Positions 63,355 through 64,000 of a stretch of 64,000 bases of DNA are shown one piece after another. The notes beneath the pieces are model-generated. The model had not been told where the DNA came from. It searched no databases and saw only the letters and a list, made by a program, of their open reading frames with translations. The first letter of the stretch is position 1, and each line of letters begins with the position of its first letter. The position numbers and the translations under genes were made by a program. The stretch spans positions 1-64,000 of the forward strand of contig NZ_JAASUI010000004.1 in NCBI RefSeq assembly GCF_014224155.1, given 5' to 3'. The stretch is from Listeria cossartiae subsp. cossartiae. GTDB taxonomy: Bacteria; Bacillota; Bacilli; Lactobacillales; Listeriaceae.

Positions 63355-64000
63355 TCAACAATTCAAATTAAAATAAAGTTTTTCCACTTCCGCTTTATAT
63401 TCTTTTTGAAGCGATGCCGGCTCTAAAATTCTCACAGCACTACCAAACATCAGTAAAAATGGAATTATTTGCCGCTCTAAATCATAGAGAAAAGTCACAC
63501 GTACATAGTCTTCCCCTGTTTCCATTTCTTCCCACAAAAAATAATCCAACAATTTCCCGAGCTGATTTTTCGGGAATTCCAAAACGATTCTTTCCATTTC
63601 TCCGGGCTGATACTTGATTTCCGCTATTTCCATAATTGCCTTATCCATTTCTTTCAAAGCGGTTATCCGAGTTAATTTAAAATGACGTACCGCTGCTCTT
63701 TTATGGCAATAAGCTTCTAAATACCAACTACCATCCATTAAGTTTAGCTTCTGCGGTGAAATTTCGCGCTCCGTTTCTGTACCACTCATGGCGATATAAC
63801 TAATTTTCAGTTGTTTATTAGTTGTAAATGCTTTTTGAATGTAGGCAATTTTCCGCTTCACTTCTGCTTCAATTTGGCGGCGATGTTGTGTCGCGGAATC
63901 AAAGAAAATATGATTGCTTGCCGGCTTATCCGTTTGCAACAAGGTGATTTTCTCTCGCAGCGTTTCTTGGCTATCATTCAACATAAACTCCGACCGCGCC
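63355..64000 (-). CDS. WYL-domain (YafY/PafC-type) transcriptional regulator, 5' end outside the window
   Basis: 215 codons are present. The frame continues without a stop through 64000, so the N-terminal HTH lies beyond the right edge. The visible part is the WYL domain (KQLKISYIAMSG, WYLEAYCHKRAAVRHFKLTRI) and the C-terminal WCX extension (about last 80 residues). WYL proteins sense nucleic acid or small ligands and regulate defence or stress genes. Partial; the ATG at 63984 is internal. Operon partner of the GyrI-like gene. Confidence 0.85.
   Translation of the reverse strand, partial: ARSEFMLNDSQETLREKITLLQTDKPASNHIFFDSATQHRRQIEAEVKRKIAYIQKAFTTNKQLKISYIAMSGTETEREISPQKLNLMDGSWYLEAYCHKRAAVRHFKLTRITALKEMDKAIMEIAEIKYQPGEMERIVLEFPKNQLGKLLDYFLWEEMETGEDYVRVTFLYDLERQIIPFLLMFGSAVRILEPASLQKEYKAEVEKLYFNLNC

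Overview
The window is low-GC Firmicute chromosome. Gene content and order match Listeria, and Listeria monocytogenes fits best: there is an LPXTG internalin with MucBP repeats, the cesRK two-component genes with their small companion gene, hupDGC haem uptake, a solitary gadD3-type glutamate decarboxylase and ltrC. From memory this is the lmo2366-lmo2441 stretch of strain EGD-e. The gene names are family recognition, not database hits. No phage, transposon, tRNA or CRISPR array was seen. The left edge holds the promoter and leader of a leftward rRNA operon whose 16S gene lies outside the window.

Layout. 0.2-9.8 kb: DeoR regulator, pgi, a Nudix-like protein with a degraded box, an S1-domain stress protein, a PatB-type C-S lyase, an HrtBA-like ABC exporter, an orphan PTS IIB, an aspartokinase, a cyclophilin and an unannotated 31-residue membrane miniprotein. 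10-17.5 kb: an MFS transporter and the complete mrpABCDEFG Na+/H+ antiporter operon, whose MrpG has a long charged tail. 17.5-25.7 kb: thioesterase, YuiD, a CLC-type channel, tandem YwqG paralogs, NDH-2, a ferredoxin-NADP reductase, an NAD(P)-binding protein, YuzB and YuzD. 25.7-26.8 kb: a gene-free kilobase with a perfect-consensus promoter, a roughly 188-nt five-hairpin RNA ending in a terminator, and then a tandem array of 148-bp units. 26.8-29.6 kb: the internalin.

29.8-44.4 kb resembles the B. subtilis yut/yun/suf region: NfuA-like YutI, LtrC/PgpA, a CBS/CorC membrane protein, GNAT, a NagD-like HAD phosphatase, YutD, YunD, a TauE-type permease with its DUF1634 partner, a DUF72 protein, sufCDSUB for Fe-S cluster assembly, and a lipoprotein. 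44.4-57.5 kb: metNIQ under a SAM-I riboswitch, cesRK, a CDF exporter, a thioredoxin-like gene with an apparent CTG start, gcvH, an ArsC/Spx-like protein, two FtsW/RodA-family genes, hupDGC with a Fur-box-like site, and a divergent 54-codon gene. 57.6-64 kb: an esterase, gadD3 with a clear sigma-B promoter, an SdpI-like protein, a BglG/LicT antiterminator with its own RAT and terminator, a VOC protein, a DUF1706 protein, a YxeA-like protein, a GyrI-like protein and the 3' part of a WYL regulator.

Themes: metal and haem handling (HupDGC import, HrtBA-like export, Fur-like site, Suf, Nfu); stress (sigma-B-like promoters before gadD3, the CLC gene and the NAD(P)-binding gene; CesRK; Mrp); and RNA-level control (SAM-I riboswitch, RAT antitermination, the candidate small RNA). 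The strongest candidate for something undescribed is the structured RNA plus tandem repeat at 25.77-26.49 kb.
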